Source of the DNA: Macropodus opercularis | Taxonomy: Eukaryota > Chordata > Actinopteri > Anabantiformes > Osphronemidae | Length of the DNA: 64,000 nt | Assembly: GCA_030770545.1 (NCBI GenBank) | Contig: CM061099.1 | Location: forward strand, 16,003,001 to 16,067,000 | Direction: 5' to 3' | Shown here: positions 27,701 to 40,690 of the stretch, in pieces | How the letters are laid out: every line of letters begins with the position of its first letter | Position numbering within the stretch: position 1 is the stretch's first letter | Translations under genes and position numbers: made by a program | Notes under the pieces: model-generated | Database searches by the model: none | Seen by the model: the letters and a program-made list of their open reading frames with translations, nothing else | What the model was told of the DNA's origin: nothing

Positions 27701-28710
27701 CGTGCACCAACATCAGCTTCACAGGCTCCTCACCAGGGTAAATATTTACCAGTGTGCACTCAGTAACATCTGCTGCGGTTTGGGCAGGTGGAGCTCGGGA
27801 GATGAAGCACATGTTATATATGACGGTAAGAAAAATGAAAAAATTCCTAGTAACACACAGATCACATCAGATCAGTTCTATCTACCAGTCAGGATTAAAT
27901 GCTAGCGTTAAATGCTAAGGTTAATTATATCATCGTGGTTCATCTTGTCTCATGTTTTATGCAGATGAATTAAAACAAAAACCTGCAGCGTGTTCTGTCT
28001 ATAGGGGACTGAAGCAGTCACAGCACAAGCATGTACGGTACAATAAAAAAAAATTAAAAAAAAACAGGCCTCCCAATCCGATCTGCAATCTGTACATTCA
28101 GCAGACTGTGGAAATGGACTCGTACGCCTTCTGACAGAACACACACAAACACCCTGTGTAGCCCTGACAGGTGCACACACCTGTCACACACTAAAGGCTT
28201 GTCCATGCTCCACTCTGCGAATCCAACACAGATAAGCCAAGTCCAATATTAAGCTTTGATGGACTGAACATATGGCACCAGGAGAGCTGCTGGAAGAAGA
28301 GACATCTGCTAAGAAATAAGTTCTACTTTGACCTCTCTACCAATAAAATCTCCTTTTTTCATAGGATTGACTCCTTTTGAAAAGTATAGCAGTGAAAAAC
28401 TAAGAGCTCAATCTTTTTTTTTTTTTATCATTTCAGCTAAAAAAAAAGAAAAAGCTATTGCTGTGGCTTTAAAAACAAACAGTGAAACTGAAATATGACA
28501 TTCTTTCACCTGTACAGTAACATTTGCACCATTTTGCAGAATATTGTAATTGCAGGGCTGGTGTTTACAACGTGTTTGTGGGTCGTGGTATAAATCTGCG
28601 GGATTTTGTTTTGACAGGACCTCGGGGCCCCTGTAGCAGAAACACTTGAGGCTGCAGTTTCGTAACGCGCTCAACTTTTACCGAGCCCACACAGGCAGGA
28701 ACCACACTGG

Positions 28711-28734
28711 GTGTGTGTGTGTGTGTGTGTGTGT
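28711..28734 (+). repeat. (GT)n microsatellite
   Basis: Twelve uninterrupted GT units. Confidence 0.9.
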
Positions 28735-29039
28735 AGAGGATAGGTCACACTGTGAACCTCCATCGTTTCACGAAGCATGACACTCACTCTGAGTGTGTGC
28801 GGAGGGGAAGAGGAAGGAGAGATCTGTTTGATACCGGCAGAAAATGACATGGGGGGGGCACAGCTCGAAAACATCCCATATGTCACGAAAAAACAAATCT
28901 CTTTCTTTTACACATGTACCGCCTGCAGCTTACGAGAATATACTGTGTGATAAATTAATATCCATTTGCTAAAAATCTGTACATTTGTCCACCACTTTAG
29001 TTAAGGCAGAAATTTCTACACTGCCATGTTAAGATGAGA

Positions 29040-29640
29040 TCATTTGTTATTGATCCCACGGTGGGGAAGTTCAATTGTTACCACAGCTACAAACAATCTT
29101 TAAGGTGAAAGTGAAGTGTGTGCAAAGACAGTTATCCATAATACAAAGTTACATTTTTTACAAATACAAAATACTATATATAAATGTCCAAATAAACTAT
29201 ACAAGATAATCTGCACGGTGGGAGCTGTTAGACTGTTTGGTTGTACGGTCTAACAGCGGTGGGAATGAAGGATCTGTGCTGCCTGCCCCCCCAGCAGACC
29301 ACAGTGTAGTGGAGAGTAGAGGCTACCACGGAGTCATACAATGTCTTTAACAGAGGCCTGCTCACTCCAGGTCCTAGGTCCTCTGTCTCCTCAGAAGGTA
29401 CAGGGCGTCAGGGCGTCCATTCCAGTTTACAGCGAAGGTGAACACCCAGGTACTTAAAACTGGCCACTAGATCAATGTCTGGGCCCTGGATGCTCACCGC
29501 TGTGTGATGTGGTGGTCGGCCTCCAAATCAAGTCCACCACCGTCGTGACTTACTTTATGTCGCAGTCCAGCAGCTTTGTGGTTGTGACTAATTTGTGGAT
29601 GTGTGCACGGAACTTACAAAGGTCCACCTCCACCGCCTTT
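29040..29640 (-). mobile_element. 5'-truncated LINE fragment, minus strand
   Basis: Read on the minus strand, the segment encodes pieces of the C-terminal part of a non-LTR retrotransposon reverse-transcriptase protein. In order these are VSIQGPDIDLV, SFKYLGVHL (the conserved FKYLG block), KLEWTP, LYLLRR, TLYDSVVAS, VVCWGG and SFIPTAVRPYN just before the stop near 29235. A 3' UTR follows and ends around GATCCCACGGTGGGGAAGTT on the plus strand, which looks like the tail of such elements. The catalytic fingers and palm are missing, and the frame is broken between LYLLRR and TLYDS, so the copy is dead. The exact clade was not determined. Flanking target-site duplications were not identified. Confidence 0.8.
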
Positions 29641-29735
29641 CAACAATGTACTATGAAACCCTTCCCGCAACCTGATGGTTAAGCCTCCTTTCCCACGCCA
29701 GCATGAGCGAGGGGGCCCCTCTGGCACCAAAAGCG

Positions 29736-29838
29736 TATAAAAGCCGAGCCCAGGTTGGATCCCTCCAGCCGCGCGACAGACAAGGCACCAAGCCGCTCTT
29801 ACATCCCCGGCACAACCCCGGCATAAATAACGCTCCGT
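29736..29838 (+). promoter_or_regulatory. Possible TATA promoter with short first exon
   Basis: TATAAAAG lies at 29736-29743 in a GC-rich block. About 95 bases further on is GTCCGT-like sequence ending CCGT|GTAAGTGAG (donor at 29839), a strong donor match. A TATA box followed at this distance by a donor is what a short non-coding first exon would look like. No matching acceptor or coding exon could be tied to it, and single motifs of this kind also arise by chance. Confidence 0.22.
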
Positions 29839-32527
29839 GTAAGTGAGCTGTGTGGCCCCACAGCTGCCGCGGCCATGTCTTTTCTTTTTTTTTTATGAAT
29901 TGTGGCGTGACACTGTGCCCCAAATGAGCAGTAATGAGCCCTCTTACCACCGCCTGCTTACGGGGATCAGGTAAGAGTGGGAATAGTTCGTCTTTATTGG
30001 GGCATGCTGCTTAGTGTTGAGTTACCCCACCCATAAAGCAAGAGATGGCAATTAAGGTGTGGATGGTGCAGGCTGTCTGCCACCATGCTGAGCTGCTGCT
30101 GGCCAAAGCTAAATTCTAACAAGGGAATTCAAATTCAAGTGTTAGCTTTTTTTATTTGTTTAAGGATAAATCTTTTACCCCAAATGTATAAACCATGTGT
30201 CATTATGTTCTTGTATATTTTCTCCAATGCTTTCAGCACCATCGTAACTTGGTGACGGTGCCGTTTCCTTGGACAAGTGTTATGAAGTTCAAATAGTTTG
30301 GTTCAGAGTTCAGTCTGCAGAGAATTAGGTCAGTGTGTGCCACCGTAGTATTTAAAGCAGGACTTTAACATGAAATGTGAAACGCTGTGAATAAACCAAT
30401 GACCAGCTCAACAAACTATAAATGTCACTGCGGCAAGAAAGGAATTGTGGGTATAAGTGTGTGTCTTTTGTGAGGAAGGAAGGGGAATGTTTATGGAGGC
30501 TTATTAGCTTCACACTACACAACGTGAGGCTCAAAGGGGGGAGACTCCACCCTACGTTTTTCTCCATTAAAGTCACTTGTGGTGTAGCATTACTCTGAAC
30601 CCCATGAAACCACCCTGTGCTTTAACTAGTGCCGTATGTTTACTGACTGGACTTTTCTGTCCTGAGAAGTCTTAAAGGCCGTTCCTGATTCTAATACAGC
30701 AGGAGACCGGAGAGAGATTTAAAGAGCTACCGAGAGACAGGTCATGTGAGTTTGAGATGTTTTGTCAATTTGGAGTAGGGCAACAGTAAAAGGCGCTGCA
30801 CGAGGTGAAAGGGTAACCTTTGTAAGCCTTTGACTGTTAACATGAGTAAGCATAGAGCCGCTGTTCATCACTTTTATGGGGGTCAAGTGGCCGTGGTTGT
30901 GCGAAGGAGCCAAATGAGGAAGTGGCTAATGACCGCACGTTTACTCGGCGAGCCAACTGGCATCGTACGTGCCCTCTGTGCTCCACCCTAACCCCCGCGG
31001 CAGTACACAGACGCCATTTATATCCCCTTAACCTGACTCACTGTGTTACTCATGCATGTTTCAACAAAGCCACGGTCCCAAGAGTTTAGGTTTTAGGTCT
31101 TTACTCCATGCTGCTCTAAAATCCTGCAAACACAGGGACTGGATCCAGGCTTTCAGTATGTCCACGCGAGGCTCAACACAGAACCGATGCAGGGTTGCAG
31201 CAGTTAAGTAAAGCTCCACTGGCAGAAAAGTGACAACTCATTGGAAGTTCATTCTGAAGATTTATTGATAGTGGCTTGTTCACATGTGCAACGGACACAG
31301 TGACTATATATCGTAAGAGTGTTTGAAGTGTAAATGCGACAACTTTCCCACTTGATGGTTTGAGAAGGCCTCCCGCTCTGTGATGTGTCACACAGGTGTT
31401 ACTCTGACATGTGTCAAACTGAGAAAGGAAACGTTCATTTTGATAAACAGCAGGCTTGGATCCCCGGCCGCACTGTGCTGTGTATGTTCTCAAATGAGGG
31501 ATTGTTAAGTGTTTAAATCACGCAACGAGGGGCCTGAGGTTCTCTGAGGTGAGGCTGAGCGACAGTTTACAAGGTCAGAGGTCAGGGCACATCAGAACGT
31601 TCGCCTCCTTCTTTTCCTTCAAGCTAAGAAGCACTCGTTGCTTCCCCCCTATGACTCTATGTTCCCCCTCTCACGCGACACGACATTAAGGAAGCATCAG
31701 ACTATAGAAGAGAAGTTATATGATGTGTGGTCAGGTGCTGTTATTCTTTCTGTGCTTAATCTGCAAGATGACAATGTGTGTACCGGAGCATAAAGATTAC
31801 GCCAGGAAGTAAGGACCCCTTGCAGAGCGACTGCACCCCACCACAGCGCGACGAGAGGTTTTCATGCTACTTTCCCTTACTTTGTTTCTCTGAGGCTCAC
31901 TGATTTCCCTCTCTGCTGCCCCTGAAGAGTATCAGTTCCAGCTCAACCAGCCAGAATGCCCTACAGCGGGACCCAAACCCGTCCACCGGACTGTCGCTTC
32001 CTGTAATGAGAGATTTGTTGTGATTTTCATCATTGTCAGCAATGGCTCATTTAGCCCTCCACAAGATAATGACCTCTCTTTGGTGTCTGCCTCCTGTGAA
32101 GTGAGTAGAGGTGCAGAAGAAGAACAAAAAGACAGGGGAACCAAATGGAGCTGAATCAGGCTATTTGTTCTCCGGGTAGCTGTCAGACAGCGCCAGGCTT
32201 TGTGTGCAGCTGAGGGGCTGCAGGGAGGTCAGGTCACTGACAGACACACAGGTGTGGCCGCTGCTGATGAGCCGTGCTGCCAAGAGAGAGATAAAAGATG
32301 AAAAGGAAGATACTTGACCTCTGGAAGGGAAGAGACGCAAAAAAACAGAGTGAGAGACAGCATAATGATGCTATAACTGATGAAAGAGTGGCTCAGTCAG
32401 ACAATTGTGTTGGTGCATCCACACATAAATATGAAGTAGTTCTAAGTGTGCAAGTTGGCAAAATAAATCAGTATACTAATAATTATTATGTGAAATTACT
32501 TTATCTACTTTAACAGACTTTTACTTA

Positions 32528-32561
32528 CATTTACACTGAAGTACAGACTTCAGTGTAAATG
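32528..32561. repeat. Perfect 15-bp hairpin, 4-base loop
   Basis: CATTTACACTGAAGT at 32528-32542, the loop ACAG, and the exact reverse complement at 32547-32561. A perfect stem of this length with so short a loop is unlikely by chance at a given site. It lacks the longer, imperfect stem of a typical microRNA precursor. It could be a remnant of a small inverted-repeat element. Confidence 0.8.
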
Positions 32562-35500
32562 ATTATTACTCTTGGAAAAACTTTCATCCTTCTAATGCTT
32601 GATTAGTATGTTTAATTTATTATAATCCTACAATGAGAACTAATTAAAATGCTGGGCAGATATTGGTTACGCAAAGCAGAACAGGCAACAAGTGGATTTA
32701 TTTCAACTCTTAGTCTAGTATTAGCATAATCAGTTGTGTTGTTTTTGCTTAAATGTGACGCTCTAGACTAGTTTTAAACAGACACCACCGTAGCTTTTAA
32801 CAACTTACAGTTCTTAACGCTATAGGTTTAAACCATAATTCAGTAAATTATCATTTGTGCCACTGATGTAGTATTTTAAAATTATTATTATATATGTGCA
32901 TCTCTCACTACTCCTCTATAACCAGCAGAGCAGAAAACAACCCTGCTGGATCTAGGATAGGAGGCTCATCACTTGTATGCTCATCCATGCAGGTGCTGTT
33001 AAAAACGAGGATGTTGTGCTTTGGAGGAGAACATGTGGCGATCCAGGAAGACCTACTTTGTTTTCAGTGTCTTGTACCACCACGTTCCCACAGGTCCGCA
33101 CAAACACTCGGTCTTCTGTGGTCAGAGCTGCGGTGGAAAAACAAAACCTCCCTCACCACCTTCACACGAGAACACTGCGAGAACCTCATGCGATATTGAT
33201 GAAAGGCTCCGCCCAGGCGGCTTATAGATTTTCACAGCCTCCTTTGAAGAACGTCCGAATCTCTTGTTTTTGTTCAGAGATTTATCGGGAATAAAGATGA
33301 AAACCTGTTCTCTGGGGAGCGCCGTCGAGATCAGAGATACGCGCAGTCTTTTCTCTCAAACAACGAGAGGACGTCTTGTGGGTCTTTCCGGGGCCTGAAA
33401 TGATCAACATGGATTTTTATGCTGTTGCCCCAGGGACAAATGACAGCAGCGTCTTCTCTGCCTGGAGATTACTTCATGTTGGGCCAAAAAGAACAGAACA
33501 GTAGGAAATGTTTCGCTCAGCAAGACATTATGACATCGCACTTTTAGATTCCTACATTCTCCTCTCTTCTTTCACCCTTGACGTACAAACAGCAAAGTGC
33601 AAGCCCAAGCTTTTCCAATCCAGAGGTTTTAGCTCCAGATTAATTCATTTATTTTGGAAGTTTAGCTGTTAGACTGTGAAGGGTTTGAACGCTGACAGAG
33701 CTGGGGTCCTTTCAGATCTTCTCAGACAACCACAGGCCAATATATACTGTAAACAATACACACACGCATCTAAAAGTAGGGTCAGCTTCTTCCTTTTAGT
33801 GGGGTTCAACAACCAGTAGATGTTTTGGACGTATTTACAGTTTATGAGTGTCTGGAGTAGATGTAGGCTTGTCTTTGCAAAGTCATTCATTTGCCTGATT
33901 GCATCCATCCTATGAGCTGCATCTGGAAGCCATGAGTATTTAGGACAAGGGTGGACAGAAGCCAAAGGGACAAAACAGATCAGCTTGGGTGGGATTGTTG
34001 GATTAACCTGACTGGTCAATCATTTTTAATTACCAGGGCTGCCTACATGATGTAGTCTCTCCTAGTCAGAATTAAGAGATTTTAGCTGAACAGAGTCCCT
34101 GCACTGTTTGACTTGAATTAGGCTGAAGTTGGCATTAACCCCTTAACCGCCCGATGTGCCTTCCTAGGACACGTCCAGAACTAAAAGTTCAAAAAACAGC
34201 TACAGACGTCTCCCTCGTACTTTGCAGCTTGAATACGTCCGACGAATGTCTTGATGTAATACGTGTTACATTTTTCAGCATCGTGTGAGAAGACTGAGGA
34301 GGACACGGATGTGTGACAACCGGATCCCCTCCACCACCGCCGTTCACTGGAAATTCTTGGAACAAAAACGATACTTTTAAGAGTTTCTTCACAATAGAAT
34401 TTCAATATGAAATCAGCATAAAAACTACTATAATACCAATAAATAAATAAAAAAGTTGAAAAAAACAGAATGTGTGGCTGGTGCAGGGCTTTAAGGCCTG
34501 ACATTTTGAAGTCACCATAGTTTTTATTGATTTGTGCTGCTTACAACCAACGCAGCTAATAATTCCCAAAGAAGGCAGAGATTATAATCGGTCGATGAAA
34601 CCAACCAGTTGCTGTAACATCCTGTGACCAACGTGCTTGTTTGGCAACCTTTTCTGACATCACACCGTGACTTACCCCAAACAGGAACTGAAAGGAATTT
34701 GGGTGTACTCTTAATGGTCCTGTGACTCACTACGGATGAAATCAGACTGACTTTACCCATGTTCCTACTGATGACGAAGAACATATGTTCAAGCCAACTT
34801 CCACAAAGTGCACATTAATATAATGCACTGTTTATGGGCAGAACTTTAAAATCGGTTCAAGTGATGACGTTTATTGCACACGTTCTCTTTCCTCACTTTC
34901 CCGTCTTCTGTAATCAGTGCTGTCTCCCTCCCTGGTGCTTGCTTTGGCGTGTTTGTATGTTTTTAAAATGTTCTTGGATGCATCTGTCATCTGTCCCCGT
35001 TGGGAAGACGAACCATACGTTTGCTGTTCGACCTGTGTTCAGTTTAGCGCAGTAGTTATGCAGCAGCATTTAAAGGCATTGTTGTGTTTGTTAACTCTAA
35101 TTCAGGAATATGATTTCAGCAAATAAGTCAGTGGAGATTACACATCATAGCAATTACTCAACTGATGAACCGAAGATATGCGTTATTTTGTAAACAAGTT
35201 CCTGTGACACGTCCTAACGTTCAAACATTTGACTTCACACAAGAATCTGTACATTTGACTGAGCATATACTATGTGTAAAGCTAATGCCAACTTAATGAC
35301 TTGTCCATGTTCTAGAAAGCTGACAATGCGTGAAAAGCTCTCACATGCACATGGAGGATTTTCCCTGCGTTGTCAGACATATTTGCAGCCATGTAAGGTA
35401 CATTACAGGAGGAATAGAAGGCGAAAGCAAAGGGAAGCGCAGAAGAACCTGGAAAGCTTTTTGCAGCTTGCTGTTGGGTCTTGTCTCAGGTGAAAGGCTT

Positions 35501-37098
35501 CAGTGTAGACTCGTCCCAGCAGATAACAGAGTGCGGTGCCTGACACCTCCTGGGACTCATTTACGACGGCAGGCAATGAAACAACGAGATACGTGGGATT
35601 GAGGGAAAAAAAAGAGTAGCAAGAGGTCACAAAAGGGAGCCAGGGCTGTTTAGGATTAACTCACTCGAACAGGCAAAATTGAAATAAAGCTGCAAAAACA
35701 TCTGAGATAAACTTATTTCAAACTTAAAAAGTGCAAATCCATGCTTTCGTGGACAAGGGGAAGTCAAAGAAGCAGGAGGCCTGACTCCACCCTGTCAATC
35801 ACTCCTAGTCTATTAGGTAGACAGCAGGAGGCTAAGACCCATGGCAAGCACATCCGAGTGTTTGCTGGTTTGAATTTCTGGAAATTGAAATTCCTTTCCC
35901 AGCAGACATTGCATTAAGCAGCTTTGAATTGGGAATAAACTCCAATCCAAGGGTTAAGCGCAGGCTCAAATCCATCCTCTCCTTTTGTCCCATTATATCA
36001 CTTTTAATACCCCAAACATTAGCACGAGTCAGATCTGTTCCAAAAATGTCAGGAAAACACGGGAGTCCTTTCAAAGCAACAGCGTGTCATTTTGAAAAGG
36101 TCAAGGTGATCTCTGTGTGACAGATTTTTTTATTCTGTGGTACTTTACATTGTCAACCCTAACCCTGGGGCACAAGAGTTTCTGGGAGCGCGAGTAATGT
36201 GTGTGAGAAAGAATTCTTCTTCTTGTGTGTGTGCATGTCAGTCCTCCATGCATCGAAGCCCACGCACGTACATTATGCACAAGAGCATGCGAACCTACCT
36301 AGTGCACAGAAACACAAAATGTTTTCATGCCTGGCAAAGGTCCCCCAATATGAAGGAAATACAATCTGTCATCTTCTCTAACTTTAAAGCTTAATAAAGG
36401 AAAATTGCTGCGTCCATAAGGAAAAGTCTGTATGAAAACGGGTTCTGTTCAGTGCCTCACGGTGGAGAGAGTAATCACAGGTTACAGCGGATAAACAACA
36501 CGGTATTTCATACACCACTAGCTCCTGATTTGTGCCGATGAGCACTCGTCTGTTTTGTTTTGTTTTCTTTTATGCATGATGTGCTGCATGGATAAACTCA
36601 CATCATAGTGAATAGAGAGACATTTAAATGCTCCTGACTTAAGTTCATAGTCGTCATTACGCATCACCCTGAAACAAAATGAAATGGAAAATGATGAAGC
36701 AGGGTCTGTGACAACAAATAGTAATGTTGATTAAAAACAATATACTTGACTGTTGACACTCAAAGTGGGGAAAACTGCAGAACTTTGAGAAGGTTCCTCA
36801 AGTTCCTCTGTGAAGATTAGTTTTATTTTTCCAGTCGTGCTAGCATCACATCTTCACATCACATCCACTATGTAAATTTGGAGTGAAATACTTCTTTAAA
36901 CGCTTCAATTAACTGTAATGAAATACTGAGCATGTATTTAAGGGAACCAGAGGAGAAATCCAACTGATCCTACTGAATAACAACAAATAAGAAATGTAAC
37001 ATCTTGGTAGGACCCTTAAATCAAGTGTAATAGATGTTTCGCGGTTTTCAGGCAATAAACCAAACCTCTGACTTCTCTTCGGCCACCATGTGGTTGAT

Positions 37099-37147
37099 TG
37101 TGTGTGTGTGTGTGTGTGTGTGGCCCCACACACACACACACACACAA
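37099..37147. repeat. (TG)n-GGCCCC-(AC)n: long perfect hairpin microsatellite
   Basis: Twelve TG units (37099-37122) are followed by GCCCC and then about nine and a half AC units (37128-37146). Because AC is the complement of GT, the two tracts pair. The stem is 21 bp (37103-37123 with 37126-37146) around a two-base centre. It can be read as a microsatellite that has been copied in inverted orientation. It may adopt cruciform or Z-DNA forms and may break or slip during replication. Confidence 0.9.
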
Positions 37148-37880
37148 GACGAACTCAAGTGTAGTTTACAGTAACTACAGCGCTAGAAAACATGTTTTTA
37201 CTGTAATAACAAAACTAAAACCAAAATCCTAGTATGGCCTAAACCACACCATCATTTTGTGCCCATAGCACAGTGTATATTCAAGACATAGTCTTTTAGT
37301 GCTAATTAATTTTACACCTGCTTAACATACATTTGCCTATATCCTCACAAAGCCACAGCACAGTTAGTTAGCTTTGTTGTTTTTTTTGTATGTCTACATG
37401 TTAACTCATTGCACATTACATTCATAGTCCCCCTTTGTGAATAATTCAGCATCTCCTCTTAAGTAGTAACACATTTAAAGGCCTAATGCGCAGGCCTCAG
37501 GTCCCTAAGATTAAGCGTTGTCACTCAACCAAAAGGATGGAGGGAGACAAGAAAACAACAGTTAAAGTTGTAGATAAACAAACACTCAGGCAGCAGGATG
37601 AGACCGCTACAGAGACGCTGCTGTTTTCAGCTTGTAGCCTGTCAACGGACACCGGTGCCTCCCTCATACGGTATCATTCACAAAAGATGAAAGGCTTTGC
37701 AATCAAGATGCACGCAACAGACTTAAAATACAAAACCAGCACAAAGGTGTAATCAGTTAGGAAGCGTGATGAGATCATCACAAAAGAGACGAGTATGTTT
37801 GTTTTGATAAAAAGTTAGATTTTCAGTGGAGGAGTCTGTGAGATGCTGGATCCAATTTAGTTTCTGCCTCTCACTATGGC

Positions 37881-37898
37881 ACAACAACAACAACAACA
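37881..37898 (+). repeat. (CAA)n microsatellite
   Basis: Six ACA/CAA units followed by two CAG units. Confidence 0.85.
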
Positions 37899-39409
37899 GC
37901 AGCAAGAGACACTTAAGGTTCATTGTCCTGCCAAAACGACTTAGATGCATTAAAAGAACAGAGGTAAGAGATTCTGGTGAGCACATGATTCATACACAAA
38001 CAGCGCTGTAGACATCGCCATAATGACATTACAGCGCATTTGGCTTTCATGTGGTCAGTGACATCATGTGCATAACATGTCACATTGTGGAGGGACAAAG
38101 AAAACGTACTGTAGCTGCAACCGTAATCTGATTGCAGAGCCACAGACGCTGAGCTAAAACGTTCTAGAGAGAGTCCGTTGTTTAAACGCAGTCATATTAT
38201 GACAAAGTTGTGGTGAATGGAATCAGTTTTAGGCCACAGGTGACGCCCTTATAGTCAGAAGAAGCTATTATGTAAAATCCACTTTTTAGATATTCTCTGT
38301 GACTCTAGGGTGCACGATTACACACAATAACATTGATCGCTCGGTAGGTAATCGGTGTAGAGTCACATGCAAGTAAAAGGGGGACTCGTCCTCCACGGTC
38401 AGATCACCCACTTTCTTTCACCAGCAGCCCTGGAACCTCGCATAGTTATTGGCTCAATGTTTCCCAGAGGGCTGCAGTAATATATTTCATCAGGTTTATG
38501 ACTTTAAAGATAAATCTGGGTCTTAGAGCTGAAAGATATGAGGTAGTGTTACAGGCTGGTTAACTGGGGGGTGATTCATAAAGGCATGTGTTATTGCACC
38601 CACTCCCTTTTTCCTGAGTTGTTTGGAAAGAGGTATTTGTCCGTCAATCGTGTGCAGGACTTCTGTTTATTTTAGTCTGTGCATGATTCTAGTGCCTAAA
38701 AATGTTTTAATCCTTACTCAGCAGGAAGTCGTTCTGTTTGAGGGCTAGAAACTATGTTTTTTTTTTTTTAGCATATTGCAAAAACAGTTACGCAGTAAAT
38801 GGAATTACTGTGTGTGATAATTGCCCAACATGTATTATGCATGACCTACTACAGGAAATCATCGTCAGCAAGTTGAAAGGTTCGGCTGCTGCCTTTATAG
38901 ATTTTCTGAATGTTATATAAAAACGTAAAAAGTGAAAAATGATATTATTCAAGTTATGCGTGAAATCATTTTGCATCAATTTGTTAATTCTACCACGTTT
39001 TGTTGTGAATGTTGTACACACACCAGGTTTCTGCCCAATACACAGTAACAGGTTACTGTTCAAACCATCTTACCATCTTAAATGTGCTTTTCCTGTCGCT
39101 ATAGTCATCGTTGGAACAGAGCCCACTTTCAGCTTTTCATGTAAAATGTGTTTGATGGGCTCTGTACTTACATGTACAGTAAAACTTGATTTCGTAAGAC
39201 TTCAGCCACAGTTTCAGGTCCAACCGTAGCTGTTTCCAAGTTATTTCTATGCTGCCCATGTTAATAAAAATAAAATAAGACTGTGAAGGTGCCTGTTCTA
39301 CATCCCCATGTTAAGGCAACCCAGGGCCAGAATTACAACCCTGTCAAGATGAGAAAACACTCACCTCGTGAAACCATACTAAAAGTACAGCTTTAGTAAC
39401 TTCCTAAAT

Positions 39410-39434
39410 ACACACACACACACACACACACACA
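39410..39434 (+). repeat. (AC)n microsatellite
   Basis: About twelve uninterrupted AC units. Confidence 0.9.
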
Positions 39435-40599
39435 TACAGGCGGCACTATGGACGTGCTCAGGCATCCTCCAGGGTCCACTTCCCCTCACTGCTCCGCTGC
39501 TCTGGTTACCGACTCCCAGCTCAGCGGTCTGTTGCCGTCCTCCCCTTACCAACCCCCACCCCCCCAGCCTGTTTTGACCCCTCTCCCTCTTTTCTCTATC
39601 TACCTCTGGACAATCTACTACTCACCTTTGCACCAGCACAACATTAACTCCCACATCTGACAGGCCTCAGGGCCCCAGATCACAACCTCTGTCTAATTTA
39701 TGCTCAGCTTTGCTGCGAGGCCCACGTGCCTGCTCGTGTTGTTTATGCAGAGGCCGTAGACGTGTCACTGGAGTTTTGACAGCCAACTCTCACCGTTACC
39801 TCTGAAGTGAATTATCATAAATAACGATATTATGTAGAGTTAATCAGTTTTGAGGTGCAGCAGTATTTCAGGGTAGTACTGTGTGCAATGACAAACTGAA
39901 TTGATGTAACTGACATTAATTAGTAAAGGAGGCAAAAATAAAAAATTTAAAATAAAAAAATCCAAACAGTTCCAGAGAGAAAAGAAGGTGATAAGACCGG
40001 TTTGGAGAAAAGCAGTGTGACACACAGGCTCCATTGCACCTAATGGAGGCATTTTTTTCCACAAGGAGCTTATCATAACTGTCATACACCTCCCTCTGGT
40101 GCCCTTTGACCTTTCTTCTTCTCCCTCTTGTTCATTTTTTTTGACATTTTTTAGAAAACATTTTCCTCAGCAGCTGCTGCAAAACTCAATTCAAAATACG
40201 TGTCCCCAGTTTTGGCGTAATTACCTCAGCACTGAGAGCCGCTCAGGCCCGTTTGACACCTTGCCAGTAAATTTCCTTTCATCATGTCAAAGTGCAGTGT
40301 AGGAAAAACTAAATAACCAATTTGCGCTCTTAAATGATTTGACTATTAAATATATTATACAAGATCTGGATATTGTACAAGATACTGTACATAAGGTCTA
40401 GCCTACAGGGCGGACAGTAAGTGACACACTGAGCTGGTGCTGACTACGAGGATCCATCACTTCTCTCGATTTAGCACTGAGCGAAGCCCCACCCTCTTCA
40501 CTTACGCACATATATAAAAAGTGATGATATTTTGATAACCCGGTTATGATGAGGTAATAGGCTATAAAGGAAAGCCTCCGCCAACAGCTGCTGTGAGGA

Positions 40600-40690
40600 T
40601 GACATTCACCCCAGATCCCTGAGAGCTGGAATGGACTCCAGCCTTCATTTCTACTACTCTACACTGAAAATCCATTTTCTACACTATTAG
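40600..40690 (+). repeat. Possible diverged dispersed fish repeat
   Basis: GATCCCTGAGAGCTGGAATG continues into GACTCCAGCC and, after a gap, GAAAATCCATTTTCTAC. This resembles the word order of a common fish repeat ending in an AAATGGATGGA-like tail. The match is short and degraded, so the call is tentative. Confidence 0.35.

Larger units (their letters stand above)
13276..29035. other. Gene-poor non-coding DNA
   Basis: I found no supportable gene. The longest open frame, 24383-24838 plus, is of a length expected by chance in this much DNA, and it runs through an 18-base C-run that makes a proline stretch. Contents include homopolymers (G at 21174-21184, T at 21295-21319, C at 24774-24791), a GT repeat at 28711-28734 and a 14-bp tandem duplication at 16791-16818. 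Short GC-richer islands with TAATTA-type sites (for example near 19300-19460 and 25200-25420) could be conserved regulatory elements, but this cannot be tested from one sequence. Confidence 0.5.

Noticed and set aside
32894..33294. Three overlapping plus-strand frames of 68-105 codons
   Set aside because: Three frames open over the same bases with no domain point to low stop density, not a gene.
36155..36170. CAACCCTAACCCTGG, telomere-like
   Set aside because: Barely one and a half units of the telomere motif, so not an interstitial telomere array.
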